Shown here piece after piece: positions 23,852 through 31,540 of a stretch of DNA of 64,000 nucleotides. The translations under genes and the position numbers were made by a program. Positions within the stretch are counted from its first letter, which is position 1, and each line of letters begins with the position of its first letter. The stretch is taken from assembly GCF_007830125.1 (NCBI RefSeq), contig NZ_VLLG01000003.1, positions 1,877,115 through 1,941,114 on the forward strand, read 5' to 3'. The notes under the pieces were generated by a model. The model was not told where the DNA came from, searched no databases, and was given only the letters and a program-made list of their open reading frames with translations. The stretch is from Chitinophaga japonensis (GTDB lineage Bacteria > Bacteroidota > Bacteroidia > Chitinophagales > Chitinophagaceae).

Positions 23852-25945
23852 ATGAGCGACTTTCTGTACCCGCCCTCGCCGGCGCATGTTTACCCGGAGC
23901 AGTTAACGCCCTCGCCGGCTTTCAGGAAACAAGCGATGAAAGTGATAGCAGCCATCCTGCTTTTCCTGCTGACCTATATCGTACTGCTGGCCGTCGCCAT
24001 AGCGCTGGCCGTGGCCTGCTGCTTTGCAGGCATTATGCTGGTAGTGCACCTGCCCAAGATCATCACCATCATGATAGGATTGGGACTGATAGCCGTAGGC
24101 GTTTCCGTGCTGTACTTCCTGGTGAAGTTCGTATTTGCCGTGTCCAGGGATGAGAACCCCGGCAGGATCGCCGTAACGGAAGCGGAGCAGCCCATGCTGT
24201 TTGCCTTTATCCGCCGGCTGGCGGCAGATACCAATACGCAGTTCCCGAAAAAGATCTTTCTCTCGCCAGAGGTGAATGCCTGCGTGTTTTACCATTCCAG
24301 CTTCTGGAGCATGTTCCTGCCCGTGCGCAAGAACCTGGAAATAGGCCTGGGACTGGTGAACAGCGTCAACATCAGCGAGTTCAAAGCAGTGATGGCGCAC
24401 GAGTTCGGGCACTTCAGCCAGCGCAGCATGAAGCTGGGCAGCTTTACCTACAATACCAACCGCATTATCTACAATATGCTGTATGACAACAGCGGCTATG
24501 CGGCTTTCCTGGAAGCCTGGGGCAACATACACAGCTACTTTGCGCTGTTTGCCGGTCTTACCCTGAAGATAGCGCAGGGCATCCAGTGGATACTGAAAGG
24601 CATGTATAAGCTGATCAACAAAAGCTACCTGGCGCTGAGCCGCGAAATGGAATTCCATGCGGATACCATTGCGGCCAGCGTGGCCGGCGGCAACAACCTG
24701 GTAACGGCCCTGAGCCGGGTGGAGGTGGCGGGCGGCTGCTATACGTCGGCCATCAACACGGCCAATGACCGGCTGAAGGAGAAGAAGGTGGCCCGCAACA
24801 TTTTCCGCAACCAGCTCACCGTTTTCCGCTCCATGGCCAGCGAGTACAAGCTGCCGCTGAAACAGGGCCTGCCGGAAATATCCTACCAGTTCATCCGCTC
24901 CTTTTCCCGCTCCCGCGTCAACTACCGGAACCAGTGGGCCAGCCACCCCACGCTGGAAGAGCGGAAGCAGCACCTGGAGCTGGCCGGTATGGATGCGCCG
25001 CCCGATGAGACCAGCGCCTGGGCCATCTTCCGGGAGGCAGACCAACTGCAGGAAAACCTGACCGCCCACCTGTACCGCTCCGTACAACTGGAGGCCGATG
25101 TGCAGCACTACGATGCACAGGAGTTTGACGCCTGGCACGCTGCGCAGCAGGAAACCTACCGCCTGCCCGCCGCCTATAAAGGATTTTATAACAGCCGTTA
25201 TATTGACACGCTGCAGTGGGATTTTGACCAGGTGGCCGCGATGCCGGCGCCCGCCACCTTTGAAGCCTTGTTCAACGAAGAGAACGGGCAACTACAGGCC
25301 GCTATTACCAGCCATGAAGAAGATAAGGCCATTATCAACGCCATTAAGGACCGGCAGGTAGAGGCAGGCAGCTTTGATTTTGACGGCGTAAAATACCGCC
25401 GCAGCGATTGTGACAGCATCCTTGAAAAGCTGGAGGCGGACATTGCGGAACTGAGGGAACGGCAGGAACTGGCGGACAAACAGGCCTTTGCTTTTTTTTA
25501 TGCCCATGCCAACGGCATGCAGGCGGAGGTGCTGGAACGCTACCGGCAGTTCCAGGCCTTCTGCAAACGGAATGATGCCTACCTGCAGATCGTGAACCGG
25601 ATCAACCGCACGCTGCAGCCCTTTTACGATGGCGGCCTTACGCTGGAGCAGGTGGCGGCCGCGGTAGAAAACCTGCGCAACAATGACGAATGGGAGCTGA
25701 AAAGGGCTTTCCGGGGAGTGCTGGATGATAGCCTGATCACACCGGCCACGCCCGGCCAGTTGCATGACCGGATAACGGCGTTTATAGATGCCCGTTATAC
25801 CTACTTCGAGGACCAGGCATTCCGGAATGAAGAGCTAAGCACCCTGTACGACCTGGCGATAAAAGTGGCCAATGAGCTGGGCGATATCCAGTTCCGGTAC
25901 TACAAGCAGTTGCTGGAAACCCAACTGGCCGCTTATAAAAAGTGA
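23852..25945 (+). CDS. M48-family membrane metalloprotease
   Basis: 697 residues. Two membrane helices lie near 31-65 and 68-97. The catalytic zinc motif is HEFGH (183-187), and the third ligand lies in LSREMEFHAD near 268. A long helical C-terminal half (about 350-697), unlike the short HtpX, is typical of the large M48 proteins of Bacteroidota. Probable housekeeping of membrane proteins. It is followed after 13 nt by a Crp/Fnr regulator. Confidence 0.88.
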   Translation: MSDFLYPPSPAHVYPEQLTPSPAFRKQAMKVIAAILLFLLTYIVLLAVAIALAVACCFAGIMLVVHLPKIITIMIGLGLIAVGVSVLYFLVKFVFAVSRDENPGRIAVTEAEQPMLFAFIRRLAADTNTQFPKKIFLSPEVNACVFYHSSFWSMFLPVRKNLEIGLGLVNSVNISEFKAVMAHEFGHFSQRSMKLGSFTYNTNRIIYNMLYDNSGYAAFLEAWGNIHSYFALFAGLTLKIAQGIQWILKGMYKLINKSYLALSREMEFHADTIAASVAGGNNLVTALSRVEVAGGCYTSAINTANDRLKEKKVARNIFRNQLTVFRSMASEYKLPLKQGLPEISYQFIRSFSRSRVNYRNQWASHPTLEERKQHLELAGMDAPPDETSAWAIFREADQLQENLTAHLYRSVQLEADVQHYDAQEFDAWHAAQQETYRLPAAYKGFYNSRYIDTLQWDFDQVAAMPAPATFEALFNEENGQLQAAITSHEEDKAIINAIKDRQVEAGSFDFDGVKYRRSDCDSILEKLEADIAELRERQELADKQAFAFFYAHANGMQAEVLERYRQFQAFCKRNDAYLQIVNRINRTLQPFYDGGLTLEQVAAAVENLRNNDEWELKRAFRGVLDDSLITPATPGQLHDRITAFIDARYTYFEDQAFRNEELSTLYDLAIKVANELGDIQFRYYKQLLETQLAAYKK

Positions 25946-25958
25946 GTACATTTGACCC

Positions 25959-26549
25959 ATGTACGAACTGATATTGGCGCATATTGCCCGCCATGTAACG
26001 CTGGATAAACAGGAACAGGACGCCTTCTGCGCCGCGCTGCAGCACCGGAAGCTGCGCCGACGCCAGTACCTGCTGCAGGAAGGGGACATTTGCCGCCATG
26101 ATCATTTTGTGATCAAAGGCGGGCTGCGCCAGTACGAAGTGGATGCAGACGGCCGGGAAAACGTGATGCAGTTCGGCTTTGAAGACTGGTGGATATCCGA
26201 CTGGTACAGCATGCTTACCAATACGCCCACGGTATATAACATTGAGGCGCTGGAAGATACCGAAGTGCTGCAGATAGAACGGATCAAGCTGGAGCAGCTA
26301 TTTATTACCATGCCCAAACTGGAAAGGTACATGCGCATTATTATGCTCAACGCTTTTGTGGCCCTGCAGCGCCGGGTGCTGTTCATGCAAAAGCCGTCCG
26401 CGGAAAGATATGCCGAGTTCCTGCGCCGCTACGCCCACGTGGAGCAGCGCGTGGCGCAACAGCATGTAGCGTCCTACCTGGGTATTACCCGGGAAACCCT
26501 GAGCCGCTTAAGAAGCCAGATGATAAAACAGCGGGGCGAAAAGCTGTGA
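25959..26549 (+). CDS. Crp/Fnr-family transcriptional regulator
   Basis: 196 residues. A cNMP-binding-like beta-roll (about 20-120) lacks the PRPAAR-type phosphate cassette, so the ligand may not be a cyclic nucleotide. A C-terminal winged helix has VASYLGITRETLSRLRSQ. The RETLSR stretch (178-183) copies the RETVGR recognition helix of E. coli CRP, which reads TGTGA half-sites. A perfect TGTGA-N6-TCACA site overlaps this gene's own stop codon and precedes doxX. I infer control of doxX and perhaps feedback. Confidence 0.88.
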   Translation: MYELILAHIARHVTLDKQEQDAFCAALQHRKLRRRQYLLQEGDICRHDHFVIKGGLRQYEVDADGRENVMQFGFEDWWISDWYSMLTNTPTVYNIEALEDTEVLQIERIKLEQLFITMPKLERYMRIIMLNAFVALQRRVLFMQKPSAERYAEFLRRYAHVEQRVAQQHVASYLGITRETLSRLRSQMIKQRGEKL

Positions 26550-26560
26550 TATTTATCACA
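26545..26560. promoter_or_regulatory. Perfect CRP-type site TGTGAT-ATTT-ATCACA
   Basis: A 16-nt dyad with the full CRP consensus TGTGA-N6-TCACA. The TGA of the Crp/Fnr gene's stop codon lies inside the left half-site. The DoxX start is 78 nt downstream and a -7-like CAACTTTG lies at 26606-26613, which puts the site near -67, a class I activator position. Confidence 0.65.
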
Positions 26561-26637
26561 ACTATTTTTTACCAAATGTCACAGGTCCCGGTGCCCTTTA
26601 CGCCCCAACTTTGTGCTGGAAAAAAAAGTACAAAGCA

Positions 26638-27084
26638 ATGATCCAACAGCTCTTTTCAACAGACAACAACTGGGTAGGACTGGTATTACGGCTTACGCTG
26701 GGACTGGTCATTTTTCCGCATGCTGCGCAAAAATTGTTCGGTTGGTTTAACGGGCCGGGGCTTTCCGGCGAAATGCAATTTCTCACCCAAACGGTCGGCC
26801 TGTCCGCATTTGTAGCCTGCATGGTCATTATCGTGGAATGCCTGGGCACCCTGTTGCTGCTCACCGGCTTTGCTACCCGCATAGCGGCGCTGGCCATGAT
26901 GGGCCTGTTCATCGGTATGATAGCCGTGGTGCATTATAAAACAGGCTTCTTTATGAACTGGTTTGCGCAGGCGCCGGCAGGGCAGGAGGGCTTTGAGTAC
27001 CACCTGCTGGTGATCGGCATGTGCCTGGCCATGCTTATTACGGGAGGAGGCCGGTTTTCACTGGACCGGCTGCTGGCGCAGTAG
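26638..27084 (+). CDS. DoxX-family membrane protein
   Basis: 148 residues from the ATG at 26638. Four membrane helices with the DoxX pattern: LVLRLTLGLVIFPHAAQKLFGWF, then two central helices around VIIVECLGTLLLLTGFATRIAAL, and a final helix VIGMCLAMLITGGGRFSLDRLL (given as landmarks RLTLGLVIFPHAAQKLFG and GRFSLDRLL). Members take part in quinone-linked thiol or redox stress systems. Likely controlled by the adjacent Crp/Fnr protein. Confidence 0.85.
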   Translation: MIQQLFSTDNNWVGLVLRLTLGLVIFPHAAQKLFGWFNGPGLSGEMQFLTQTVGLSAFVACMVIIVECLGTLLLLTGFATRIAALAMMGLFIGMIAVVHYKTGFFMNWFAQAPAGQEGFEYHLLVIGMCLAMLITGGGRFSLDRLLAQ

Positions 27085-27126
27085 GGAAAACATATAGGGT
27101 TGCCGGTTACAGGCCGGAGCAGCTTC

Positions 27127-27158
27127 AGGCATAACCTGTCTACAACCGGGTTATGCCT
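27127..27158. terminator. Hairpin between convergent doxX and receiver genes
   Basis: The perfect 10-bp stem AGGCATAACC/GGTTATGCCT with a 12-nt loop lies between stop codons at 27084 and 27234. No strong T-run follows on either strand, so it may be a weak bidirectional terminator. Confidence 0.45.
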
Positions 27159-27233
27159 TGTTGCATTGGGAGTAACGATGAATAGTGTAATATCTACGTA
27201 TAAGGACCGCTGTTATTAGTACCGTATCCGTGG

Positions 27234-27644
27234 TTATCGTACTAGGGTCCAGTTCTCTGCCAGCACGTTGGCCAGTGCGTCCCGCAGCTCTGAGAGCCGC
27301 GTGGGCTTGGTCATAAAATGCATGGCGCCCATGTTGATGGTTTCCGAAAAGTCATCCGTGAGCTTGGAGGTGGTATAGATAATGATATGCGTCTGTTCCA
27401 GCTTCCGGATCTTCTTTAATGCCTGCAGGCATTGTTTGCCGCTGAGGACCGGCATATTGAGATCCAGGAAAATAAAGTCAGGCACAGGTAATTGCGCTGA
27501 TGTCAGCATATCAATAGCGTCCATCCCGCTTTTACAGGCATAGCAGATAGCGGACTCATCCACTTCTTTCAGCGCTTCGCAAAAAAATTCCCTGTCATCG
27601 GGATCATCATCTATGATCAGTAGAATTTTAGGTTTCATGGTCAT
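27234..27644 (-). CDS. Single-domain response regulator
   Basis: 136 residues, receiver domain only. The acidic pocket is IDDDPDD, the phosphorylated Asp is in FLDLNMP, Thr in IIIYTTS and Lys in FMTKPT. There is no output domain and no adjacent kinase, so it acts as a phosphate shuttle or protein-protein switch, as with the Rcp-like regulators paired with phytochrome-type kinases. The partner is not in the window. Confidence 0.9.
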   Translation of the reverse strand: MTMKPKILLIIDDDPDDREFFCEALKEVDESAICYACKSGMDAIDMLTSAQLPVPDFIFLDLNMPVLSGKQCLQALKKIRKLEQTHIIIYTTSKLTDDFSETINMGAMHFMTKPTRLSELRDALANVLAENWTLVR

Positions 27645-27738
27645 TTTGCTTTAGGTGGAACTGAAAAGACTGGCAAATTAAAATTAGCTATATTTTTATA
27701 AATTGCGCATAGGTACCTGTTTGTTCCTGCCGGGTTGG

Positions 27739-28167
27739 CTACCCCTGCCGGGCGGGGTACATGGCCTGGAGGGTATCCACGCAATTGCGGATCAGCTCAC
27801 GGAGCACGCCGGTATCTATGTCCTCCAGTTGCTTAACGTAGAGGCAGCCTTTGCCGGCCTTGTACTTACCCAGTTTTTCCAGCAGGGCTTCCTGCGTTCC
27901 CATGCCCGGCAACACATAGAATGTGAGCGCATTTTTACGGGGCGAGAAGCCGGTGAGCGGGGCGTCTCCTTCATGCCCGCTGGCATATTTGTAGTGATAG
28001 CTGCCAAAACCAACAATGCCGGGCCCCCACATAACGGCGGGGTAGCCGGTTACCTCCTGCATCAGTTGCAGGGCGGCATAGCTGTCGGCGCGTTTCTTTT
28101 CGTCCGTTACGCTGTCCAGGAAAGCGGTAACGCTGCTGTTGGTGGGGAGTGTTTTCTGCGTGGCCAT
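27739..28167 (-). CDS. DUF1801-family protein
   Basis: 142 residues from the ATG at 28167. The upstream open frame (to 28359) crosses the divergent VOC gene and has no family support. Features of the YdhG/DUF1801 fold: TDEKKRADSYAALQLM, AVMWGPGIVGFGSYHYKY, FSPRKNALTFYV and KGCLYVKQLEDID. Function is unknown; the family is iron-chaperone-like. Divergent from the VOC-family gene at 28310. Confidence 0.82.
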   Translation of the reverse strand: MATQKTLPTNSSVTAFLDSVTDEKKRADSYAALQLMQEVTGYPAVMWGPGIVGFGSYHYKYASGHEGDAPLTGFSPRKNALTFYVLPGMGTQEALLEKLGKYKAGKGCLYVKQLEDIDTGVLRELIRNCVDTLQAMYPARQG

Positions 28168-28309
28168 GGGGGAGCATTTATGGGTCAAATATAAGATAAG
28201 GCAGCCTGTACTGAAAATTGAATAGTGATAAAGTAAACCGCAGTTGTTAAATTTGAATAGCGAACATTCCTGCGGGAATTTCCACGTTATATAAAAAAAC
28301 AGGACTCTT

Positions 28310-28768
28310 ATGATCACAAAAATGTCGCACACTTCCTTATTTGTGCTGGACCAGGACAAGGCTTACGATTTTTATGTAAACAAGCTGGGATTTAAAGTAC
28401 ATACGGATGTACTGATGACCGATAACAACTGCGAAGACGGCGCCAGCGCAGAAAAAGAAGAAAAAGACGCGGCCAATGGCGGATACCGCTGGCTGACCCT
28501 CAACCCGCCGGATCAGCCGGACCTGGAGATCATCCTGATGCCCGTGGACGGGTTTGATTTTGAAGCGCAGCAGGCCATCCGCCTCCTGCTGGAAAGAGGC
28601 CTGCTGGGCGCCGGCGTATTCTACACGCCGGACTGCCGCGCTACCTATGAAACACTGAAAGCCAAAGGCGTAGAATTTAAATCCGAGCCCCGGGAGCAGT
28701 TCTACGGTATTGAATGCATCCTCACAGACGGTTGCGGCAACTGGTTCAGTATGACGCAGCCGAAATAG
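28310..28768 (+). CDS. VOC-family (glyoxalase/bleomycin-resistance fold) protein
   Basis: 152 residues with two beta-alpha-beta-beta-beta modules: SHTSLFVLDQDKAYDFYVNKLGFKV and, in the second half, GVFYTPDCRATYETLKAKGVEF. Metal-ligand positions cannot be set with certainty. Many relatives act in aldehyde or antibiotic detoxification. The substrate is unknown. A GAAGTAT-type repeat hairpin follows the stop codon. Confidence 0.85.
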   Translation: MITKMSHTSLFVLDQDKAYDFYVNKLGFKVHTDVLMTDNNCEDGASAEKEEKDAANGGYRWLTLNPPDQPDLEIILMPVDGFDFEAQQAIRLLLERGLLGAGVFYTPDCRATYETLKAKGVEFKSEPREQFYGIECILTDGCGNWFSMTQPK

Positions 28769-28774
28769 GATGCA

Positions 28775-28876
28775 GTAAGTAAGATGAAGGATGTATGAAG
28801 TATGAAATAGGAGATAAAAATTTACGATACTTCGCCTTACCTTCATACTTCCTATATCTTACCTCACACTTCATAT
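28775..28876. repeat. Heptamer-repeat hairpin, GAAGTAT type (site D)
   Basis: Left arm with GATGAAGGATGTATGAAGTATGA-like units (GTAAG, GATGAAGG, ATGTATGAAGTATGA) faces a right arm with the reverse complements (CCTTACCTTCATACTTCC, CTTACCTCACACTTCATA). Pairing is imperfect. It fills the space between the VOC gene and the phospholipase gene. Confidence 0.65.
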
Positions 28877-28883
28877 ATAAACT

Positions 28884-31415
28884 ATGGATTCAAGAAGGGA
28901 ATTTCTGAAAAAAGCCGCCCTGCTTTCAGGGGCGGCGGGGTTTGCTGCGCTGCCGGCATCGGTGCAAAGGGCGATGGCCATTGACCCGGCCCCCGGCTCC
29001 ACCTACCTGGATGCGGAACATATTGTTTTCCTGATGCAGGAGAACCGTTCTTTCGATCACTGCTTTGGCGCGCTGCAGGGCGTGCGCGGGTTCAATGATC
29101 CCCGCGCCATCCGCCTGCCCAACCGCAACAGCGTATGGCTGCAGTCCAACGCCGCCGGTGACACCTATGCGCCTTTCCGCCTGGACATGAAAGGCTCAAA
29201 AGTAACCTGGATGGGCTCCCTGCCCCATGCCTGGAGCGACCAGGTGGATGCCCGCAACAACGGGAAGTATGACCAGTGGCTGGTGGCGAAAAGCTCCGGC
29301 CATGAAGCTTACGCGAAAATGCCGCTTACCCTGGGGTACTTTACCCGGGAGGACCTGCCCTTTTACTACGCGCTGGCGGACGCTTTTACCGTTTGCGACC
29401 AGCATTTCTGCTCCTCCCTGACCGGTACTACGCCCAACCGCCTGTATTTCTGGTCCGGCACCATCCGCGCGGAACAGCACGAAGATTCCCCGGCCAGGGT
29501 ATGGAACGGGGAAGCGGACTACGACACCATGGTGAGCTGGAAAACCTATCCCGAGCGGCTGGAGGAGCAGGGCGTTTCCTGGAAGATCTACCAGAACGAT
29601 ATCAGCGTGGACGGCGGTTTTACCGGTGAACGGGATGCCTGGCTGGCCAATTTTACCGATAATGCCATTGAGTTTTTTTCGCAATACAACGTAAAGCTGT
29701 CCGAACGGTATATCCGCTACCTCGAACAAAGCGCCGCCCAACTACCCGGGGAAATAGCCGCCCTGGAAAGCCGCCTGCAGGGAATAGCGGGAGGGAAAGA
29801 GGCAGACGCTTTGCAAAAGCAACTGGAGGACAAGAAAGCCCGGCTGGAACAGGTGAAGGCCGAACAACAGGTATGGACCCGCGAAAAATATGCGCAGCTC
29901 TCCCAATACGAGAAAAACCTGCACGAAAAAGCGTTCTGCAATAACCGGAATGATCCCGGCTTCGGTGAGCTTACTACACTGGAATATGAAGATGGCGACA
30001 CTACCCGCCAGGTCACCATCCCGAAAGGCGATGTGCTGTACCAGTTCCGGCAGGATGTGCAGAACGGCGCCCTGCCCACGGTTTCCTGGATCGTGGCCCC
30101 GGAGAACTTCTCCGATCATCCCGGCGCTGCCTGGTATGGCGCCTGGTATGTGTCCGAAGTGATGGACATCCTTACGCAGAACCCGGAAGTATGGAAGAAG
30201 ACCATTTTTGTGCTGACGTATGACGAGAATGATGGTTATTTTGACCATGTGCCGCCTTTTGTGGCGCCCAACCCGGCTGATCCTCATGCCGGTAAAGTTT
30301 CCGCCGGTATAGACACCCGCGTGGAATACGTGAGCCGCCAGCAGGAGCAGCAAAGAACCTACATGCCCGAACAGTATAAACGGGAAAGCCCCATCGGGCT
30401 GGGCTACCGGGTGCCGCTGGTGATCGCCTCGCCCTGGAGCCGCGGCGGATGGGTAAACTCGCAGGTATTTGACCATACCTCTTCCCTGCAGTTCCTGGAA
30501 ACTTTCCTGCGGCACAAGACGGGCCGCCCGCTGGAAGAGCCTAACATCAGCGCCTGGCGGCGTGCGGTGTGCGGCAACCTGGCTTCCGTGTTCCGTCCGT
30601 ATAACGGGGAAACGATCAAAACACCCGTGCCGGTAGAGAAAGATCCCTTCATTGAAAGCGTGCATAAGGCAAAGTTCAAAGGGCTGCCATCCGGCTATAA
30701 AAAACTGGGCCGGGCGGAAATTGCCGCTATCAACCAGGATCCCGCTGGTTCCGCCATGCTGCCCATGCAGGAAAAGGGCATCCGTCCGGCCTGTGCGCTG
30801 CCGTATGAATTATATGTAGAAGGCGCTTTGGATAAGGACAAAGGCCTTTTTGAAATATCCTTTGCAGCAAAGGACCGTGTGTTCGGCGCTCATGCCGCCG
30901 GCTCGCCCTTTACCGTGTACGCACCGGGCCGGTACCGGCAGGAAGTGATGAAGATATGGTCCTATGCCGTATCCCCCGGCGACCGCCTGCAGGATACCTG
31001 GGCGCTGCAGGACTTTGAGGAGGGGCGCTATCATTTGCAGGTGCACGGGCCCAACGGCTTCTTCCGGGAATTCAGCGGCAACAGCCAGGACCCGGAACTG
31101 TCCGTGGCCTGCGCTTATGAACATGCCGCCGGCAATCCCAAAAAGCTGAGCGGCAACCTCGTGCTCCGGCTTGCCAATACCGGCCGGGCGCCTTATACCG
31201 TGGAGATAAAAGATAATGCCTATAAAACCCGCGCCCGCACCCAACTGCTGCCCCCCGGCCAGTCAAAAGAGCTGGTGCTGGACCTGCGCAAAAGCCATGG
31301 CTGGTACGATTGCAGCGTGCTGGTGAAAGGCAGCGCGGGCTTTGAGAAAAGGTACGCCGGCCGGGTGGAAACAGGAAAAGGAAGCTTCACAGACCCCTAC
31401 ATGGGCAGGACATAG
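28884..31415 (+). CDS. plcC: Phosphocholine-specific phospholipase C, Tat-exported
   Basis: 843 residues. A Tat signal (SRREFLKKAALLSGAAG) is followed by the phosphoesterase domain with EHIVFLMQENRSFDH (metal/nucleophile region), CSSLTGTTPNR, and FVLTYDENDGYFDHVPP. Two small beta domains (about 640-840) follow, as in bacterial PlcC/PlcN proteins. A coiled-coil-like insertion (about 280-350; ESRLQGIAGG, QLEDKKARLEQVK) is typical of Bacteroidota members. It hydrolyses phosphatidylcholine or sphingomyelin-type lipids in the periplasm or outside. Confidence 0.92.
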   Translation: MDSRREFLKKAALLSGAAGFAALPASVQRAMAIDPAPGSTYLDAEHIVFLMQENRSFDHCFGALQGVRGFNDPRAIRLPNRNSVWLQSNAAGDTYAPFRLDMKGSKVTWMGSLPHAWSDQVDARNNGKYDQWLVAKSSGHEAYAKMPLTLGYFTREDLPFYYALADAFTVCDQHFCSSLTGTTPNRLYFWSGTIRAEQHEDSPARVWNGEADYDTMVSWKTYPERLEEQGVSWKIYQNDISVDGGFTGERDAWLANFTDNAIEFFSQYNVKLSERYIRYLEQSAAQLPGEIAALESRLQGIAGGKEADALQKQLEDKKARLEQVKAEQQVWTREKYAQLSQYEKNLHEKAFCNNRNDPGFGELTTLEYEDGDTTRQVTIPKGDVLYQFRQDVQNGALPTVSWIVAPENFSDHPGAAWYGAWYVSEVMDILTQNPEVWKKTIFVLTYDENDGYFDHVPPFVAPNPADPHAGKVSAGIDTRVEYVSRQQEQQRTYMPEQYKRESPIGLGYRVPLVIASPWSRGGWVNSQVFDHTSSLQFLETFLRHKTGRPLEEPNISAWRRAVCGNLASVFRPYNGETIKTPVPVEKDPFIESVHKAKFKGLPSGYKKLGRAEIAAINQDPAGSAMLPMQEKGIRPACALPYELYVEGALDKDKGLFEISFAAKDRVFGAHAAGSPFTVYAPGRYRQEVMKIWSYAVSPGDRLQDTWALQDFEEGRYHLQVHGPNGFFREFSGNSQDPELSVACAYEHAAGNPKKLSGNLVLRLANTGRAPYTVEIKDNAYKTRARTQLLPPGQSKELVLDLRKSHGWYDCSVLVKGSAGFEKRYAGRVETGKGSFTDPYMGRT

Positions 31416-31418
31416 CTT

Positions 31419-31454
31419 TGTCCGGAACCGGACAGCCGTATTCGGAACCGGACA
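31419..31454. promoter_or_regulatory. Tandem dyads upstream of the ABC permease gene
   Basis: TGTCCGG-AA-CCGGACA (31419-31434) is a perfect 7-bp inverted repeat, and TATTCGG-AA-CCGGACA (31439-31454) repeats it exactly 20 nt, or two helical turns, downstream. They lie about 90 nt before the permease start, in the place of an activator or enhancer-binding site. Confidence 0.6.
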
Positions 31455-31540
31455 GTGTTGCTTTAGTAAACACCTGATTATCAGTTTCAGCCATGGCAGG
31501 CATTGCTTTTGTTGCACCTGCATGCTGAAACAATTCCGTC

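Noticed and set aside
23903..25291. 462-codon frame opposite the M48 peptidase
   Set aside because: Antisense shadow of a gene with an intact HEFGH motif and membrane helices.
27739..28359. 206-codon version of the DUF1801 gene
   Set aside because: The extra N-terminal 64 codons overlap the divergent VOC gene and its upstream region. The family match begins at the ATG at 28167.
31494..31513. Sigma-54-like promoter (TGGCAGG...TTGC) before the ABC permease
   Set aside because: The distance between the GG and GC elements is two bases too short for a -24/-12 promoter.
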